Below, piece by piece: positions 60,841-64,000 of a stretch of DNA of 64,000 bases. The position numbers were made by a program, and so were the translations under genes. The notes below the pieces were generated by a model. It saw only the letters and a program-made list of their open reading frames with translations. It was not told the origin of the DNA and ran no database searches. Within the stretch, counting starts at the first letter, position 1. Each line of letters starts with the position of its first letter. Source of the stretch: Gallionellaceae bacterium (GTDB lineage Bacteria; Pseudomonadota; Gammaproteobacteria; Burkholderiales; Gallionellaceae); NCBI GenBank assembly GCA_030834965.1, contig JAUQWW010000021.1, forward strand, positions 1 through 64,000, read 5' to 3'.

Positions 60841-61674
60841 TCAGCGACAGGCTGCATGCATGTGCTCGCCGAGGAAATCCCCCAGCACCTTGACCCACGC
60901 TTCACGCATGAAAATGAAACCGTCGTTATGGCCGCCGGCAAGCTCGAGAAACTGCTTGGGCGGATTCGCCGCCGCAAACAGCGCCTGCCCGTGTTCGAAT
61001 GGAATGATGTCGTCTTCCGGGCTGTGTGCGATCAGCACCGGCGCGGCAACGGAACGCAATCTTTCGCGCGTATCGTAACGGATGCGCGCCAGCCACCGCA
61101 CCGGCAGATACGGATAGAGCTGTTGCCCCAGATCGGGCACGGAAGTGAAGCCGGAAGCGATGACCAGTGCCGCCGGCTTTTGCCGGGCGGCCAGCCATGC
61201 GCCAACTGCGCCACCCAGCGATTCGCCGAACAGCACGATGCGGCAGGACGGAATATGCCGCTGTTCGGCCAGGTGGCGCCAGGCGGCCTCTGCATCCAGA
61301 TAGGTACCCTCTTCGGTTGGTTTGCCGCCGCTGTTTCCATAGCCGCGATAATCGAAAATCAGCGTGCTATAGCCCAGGCGCTGAAACATCTGCACCGAAT
61401 CGAGCCGGTGCGAAATATTCCCTGCGTTGCCATGCAGGAACAGCACCGTGCCGCGCGGCTGCACAGCCGGGATGTGCCAGCCATGCAAGCTGATGCCATC
61501 GGAAGTTTTCAGATGGATGTCTTCGTATGGCAAGCCAATCTGGTCAGGCGTGGCGCTGATCTCGCGCCCGGTTTCCGGATAAAAAACCAGGTTCGACTGA
61601 AAAACAAACAGCCACAGCGACAGCCCCCCGTAGGCTGCAGCCAATACACCCAAGATGTTCCACATCATGCGCAT
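60841..61674 (-). CDS. Alpha/beta hydrolase (ABHD13/Bem46 type)
   Basis: The 277-residue protein has an N-terminal helix, the strand/loop VLFLHGNAGNISHR, the nucleophile elbow FGESLGGAVG, an acid in APVLIAHSPEDDIIPF and the catalytic His in GGHNDGF. This fits membrane-anchored serine hydrolases of the Bem46/YfhR group. Substrate unknown. Confidence 0.9.
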   Translation of the reverse strand: MRMMWNILGVLAAAYGGLSLWLFVFQSNLVFYPETGREISATPDQIGLPYEDIHLKTSDGISLHGWHIPAVQPRGTVLFLHGNAGNISHRLDSVQMFQRLGYSTLIFDYRGYGNSGGKPTEEGTYLDAEAAWRHLAEQRHIPSCRIVLFGESLGGAVGAWLAARQKPAALVIASGFTSVPDLGQQLYPYLPVRWLARIRYDTRERLRSVAAPVLIAHSPEDDIIPFEHGQALFAAANPPKQFLELAGGHNDGFIFMREAWVKVLGDFLGEHMHAACR

Positions 61675-61726
61675 CAGGCTCCTGCAAGTAGCTCACGCCC
61701 AAGGCAATTCAACACTGCCAGAAAGA

Positions 61727-63490
61727 TCACTCCCGATCCGCCCTGTTACTCTTCACTATGGACAGCAACAGCCACACCCCACCACCAGCCGCGCCGAGAA
61801 AGCCGGTCAGGCCAAAAACAGGCAATCCAAGCAGCGTGGGGCCGCCGGGCACGGTCATGACGATTGAAGAACCGATGATGAGCGCAGCAACGACAATGCC
61901 GATCACGAGCCGATTCGCGGCACCGTCGAGCTGGTTGCCGACGTGCTTCAGGTGCGTGACATCGATGTGAATTTCCAGCCGGCCGCGCCGTGCAGCGCGC
62001 AGCAGCCGGGAGAGGTCGTGAGGCAGGTCGGCGATCAGCGCCAGCATCTCTCCGGCAGACCGCCAGCCGCGCTTGATCAGTGCGGCTGGCGTATAACGTG
62101 CGCGCAGCGACTGCTCCAGCATGGGCAATGCCTCGCCAGCCATGTCGAAGTCCGGGTCGAGCTCGCGGCCCATACCTTCGAGTGTGATGAATGCCTTGAT
62201 CAAGAGCGAGAGATCGGGCGGCAGCGCAATCTGGTGTTTGCGCAGGATGGCCGTAAGGTCGGTCAGCATGGCGCCAAGGCTGAGGCGTTTTAATGGTACG
62301 CCGTGGTATTGATCGACGAATGTCTGGATATCCAGTATCAGACCGCCCTCATCCACCGTGCTGTCGCCGGACCAGTCGAGCAGCACATCGGCGACGCACG
62401 CGGATTCCTGCCGGACCAGGCCGAGCATCAGCCGGATCATCTGGTCGCGGCGTTCCTCGGTCAGCCTGCCCACCATGCCGAAGTCGATGAAGGCGATGCG
62501 GTTGCCGGGAAGATAGAACACGTTGCCGGGATGCGGGTCGGCGTGAAAGAAGCCGTCCTCGACGATCATCTTCAGTACGGCGTGCGCACCGCGCCGGGCA
62601 AGCATCTTGCGGTCCAGGCCGGTACGATCGGCGGCGGCAAGATCGCGCCCCGGAATGCCATCGATGAATTCCTGCACGCACACCCGCTCGCCGGTCCACT
62701 GCCAGTAGACACGAGGAATGACGATGCCCGGCGCAGCAGGCAGGCCGCTTGGTGCACTGTCCCGCACCGCGGCAGTGGCGGACCGGGATGCGCTGTCCTG
62801 ATCCGTATAGCCTGCAAAATTTTCTGCGATGCGTTCGGCATTGCGGCATTCCGAGCCAAAATCAAGCTCGCGCCGCAGCGACTGCTCGAACTGCCGAACG
62901 ATTTCCTGCGGATGAAAATTGCGCAGTTCAGGGCTTTCCGACTCAATGAGTGCTGCCAAACGCATCAGCCAGCGCAAGTCGGCCTCGATGACAGGCCGGA
63001 TGCCCGGCCTGCGCACCTTGACCACCACGGCGCTGCCGTCTTCAAGGCGGGCGCGGTGCACCTGCGCGATGGAGGCAGCCGCCAGGGGCTCGGGATCGAA
63101 CGCGGCAAATATTTCCTCGGGCCGTGCGCCCAGGTCTTCGGCTAGCTGTTGCTGGACATCGGCGTAGGGCAAGGGTGGCGCGCTGTCCTGAAGCTTGCCG
63201 AATTCGGCGATCCACTCGGGTTCGAACAGATCTACGCGCGTCGCCAACACCTGACCGAGCTTGATGAAGGTCGGGCCCAGTTCCTCCAGCGCGCGCCGCA
63301 CCCGTGCCGGCGGTTCCAGATGGGCCAGCTCTTCTGCGTGCTTCCATAGCAGCACCCGTCCCGCGCGTTCCAGCACATTCGACATTCCCATCCGCCGCAC
63401 AATGTCGCCGAATCCATAGCGGATCAGGACGGAGGTAATTTCGTGCAGGCGCTCAAGGTCGCGCGCTGCAATCAGCGTCTGCCACAGCAT
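61727..63490 (-). CDS. UbiB/ABC1-family atypical kinase
   Basis: The ATG at 63490 shares its first base with the last base of the stop of the helical protein gene (TGATG). The 587-residue protein has the KxGQ motif (FIKLGQVLATRVDL), the Ala-rich loop AAASIAQVHRA, VKVRRPG, the catalytic DPHPGNV and the metal-binding IDFGMVG; two helices end the protein. UbiB-type proteins support ubiquinone synthesis and lipid distribution, with ATPase rather than protein kinase activity. Confidence 0.93.
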   Translation of the reverse strand: MLWQTLIAARDLERLHEITSVLIRYGFGDIVRRMGMSNVLERAGRVLLWKHAEELAHLEPPARVRRALEELGPTFIKLGQVLATRVDLFEPEWIAEFGKLQDSAPPLPYADVQQQLAEDLGARPEEIFAAFDPEPLAAASIAQVHRARLEDGSAVVVKVRRPGIRPVIEADLRWLMRLAALIESESPELRNFHPQEIVRQFEQSLRRELDFGSECRNAERIAENFAGYTDQDSASRSATAAVRDSAPSGLPAAPGIVIPRVYWQWTGERVCVQEFIDGIPGRDLAAADRTGLDRKMLARRGAHAVLKMIVEDGFFHADPHPGNVFYLPGNRIAFIDFGMVGRLTEERRDQMIRLMLGLVRQESACVADVLLDWSGDSTVDEGGLILDIQTFVDQYHGVPLKRLSLGAMLTDLTAILRKHQIALPPDLSLLIKAFITLEGMGRELDPDFDMAGEALPMLEQSLRARYTPAALIKRGWRSAGEMLALIADLPHDLSRLLRAARRGRLEIHIDVTHLKHVGNQLDGAANRLVIGIVVAALIIGSSIVMTVPGGPTLLGLPVFGLTGFLGAAGGGVWLLLSIVKSNRADRE

Positions 63491-63990
63491 CACTTGTCCT
63501 TTTCTTTGCTTGTGCCGAGGTTGGCGTGTTCGGGCCGGATATGATCTGCCAACCCCGAGAGCACACCCGCTGCAATCTGGCGCATGAGATCGGAAGTGTT
63601 TTTCGCGAGATGCAGTCCAACCCCAACCTGGGTGCGCCCCGCCTCTTTGATATGGCTCGCAAACACGGGCAGCGTTTCCTTCAGCTGCCTGCCGACCGCG
63701 GAACCATAGATGCGTGTGTGCGCCGCCAGGTCATACAATATTTCTCCCGCGGCAGTCCTGGCAACCGAGGCCGAGCTCTGCAAGGTTTCCACGAACATTT
63801 TCTCCAGGCTCGCCAGGTCGGCGCGCGCCAGCTTGAGGTCCTCGCTGGAATATTTCTGCGCCCGGCCTGCCGCTTCCTGCACGGTGAGCTTGGCGGCCTC
63901 GGCAAATTGTGCAAGCGCAACATCCAGGCCCGTGACCGCCTGTTTGAGGTGATCCCGCGCAATGTGCGTTTGTCCGGATGACTGCTCCAA
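63490..63990 (-). CDS. Helical protein of unknown function coupled to UbiB (possibly partial)
   Basis: The 166-residue frame starts at a TTG with AAAGGAG directly abutting, so a start further upstream, past the window edge, is also possible. The product is almost all helix and Ala/Leu-rich (LKQAVTGLDVALAQFAEAAK, LARADLASLEKMFVETLQSS), in the style of a phasin or DUF6781-type protein. It is translationally coupled to the UbiB-like gene. Confidence 0.6.
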   Translation of the reverse strand: MEQSSGQTHIARDHLKQAVTGLDVALAQFAEAAKLTVQEAAGRAQKYSSEDLKLARADLASLEKMFVETLQSSASVARTAAGEILYDLAAHTRIYGSAVGRQLKETLPVFASHIKEAGRTQVGVGLHLAKNTSDLMRQIAAGVLSGLADHIRPEHANLGTSKEKDK

Positions 63991-64000
63991 CTCCTTTTGC

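Overview
The window looks like chromosomal DNA of a free-living betaproteobacterium. FNR with an intact 4Fe-4S cysteine set, Fur, System II cytochrome c assembly proteins, a HiPIP, many c-di-GMP proteins and abundant envelope-stress genes fit a Gallionellaceae/Nitrosomonadales-like organism, possibly an iron oxidiser. This assignment is inferred from gene content only. No rRNA, tRNA, CRISPR array or intact IS transposase was seen.

Region 1 (1-20 kb) is a stress and envelope island. After the tail of a c-di-GMP phosphodiesterase come csbD, a Cys-repeat secreted protein, three glycine-zipper proteins, two BON lipoproteins, a DUF883 (ElaB/YqjD) protein, an lmo0937-type membrane peptide, a coiled-coil protein, DUF1840, PPK2, a porin, an AI-2E family transporter, a CPA1 antiporter, a cardiolipin synthase-like PLD protein and two Crp/Fnr-type regulators. 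Threaded through it are ten copies of one palindrome (consensus TATGTGCGYTARCGCACAGA, with variants), nearly all 50-200 bp upstream of a start codon. The copies have CRP-like 16-bp geometry, and one lies in front of a Crp/Fnr gene. I read this as an undescribed local regulon and consider it the main discovery in the window.

Region 2 (20-26.4 kb) is a signalling cluster: hybrid histidine kinase, REC-GGDEF and REC-PAS, the last two sharing a duplicated receiver. A convergent fused MFS/spermidine-synthase-like protein follows. Region 3 (26.5-36.9 kb) has a 1511-residue choice-of-anchor-L/RTX/cadherin-like/SdrD-like surface protein, then a minus-strand tripartite efflux operon (TolC-type protein, MacA-like adaptor, MacB-like ATPase and permease) and a lipoprotein cytochrome c.

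Region 4 (36.9-44.3 kb) has a 282-bp inverted-repeat element, a YidB homologue, a CapA-like protein and an SDR separated by a 165-bp MITE, then the overlapping genes pncA-pncB-archease with rtcB downstream (NAD salvage next to RNA repair). Region 5 (44.6-57.6 kb) has a 1098-residue GAF/PAS/GGDEF/EAL protein, fnr, ompW behind an FNR-like palindrome, ccsA/resB-type genes, fur, and a Fur-box-preceded operon of porin, FMN-binding protein and four-helix membrane protein that looks like an iron acquisition/reduction module. An MFS transporter, a VOC-family pseudogene and an MscS channel follow. Region 6 (57.6-64 kb) has a second, decayed inverted-repeat element, a Na+/K+-ATPase-like P-type ATPase, a small membrane protein, an alpha/beta hydrolase, and a UbiB/ABC1 kinase coupled to a helical protein at the window edge.

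Many starts were moved downstream of the longest reading frame on the basis of ribosome sites, signal peptides or overlaps with the preceding stop; these choices are stated per gene.
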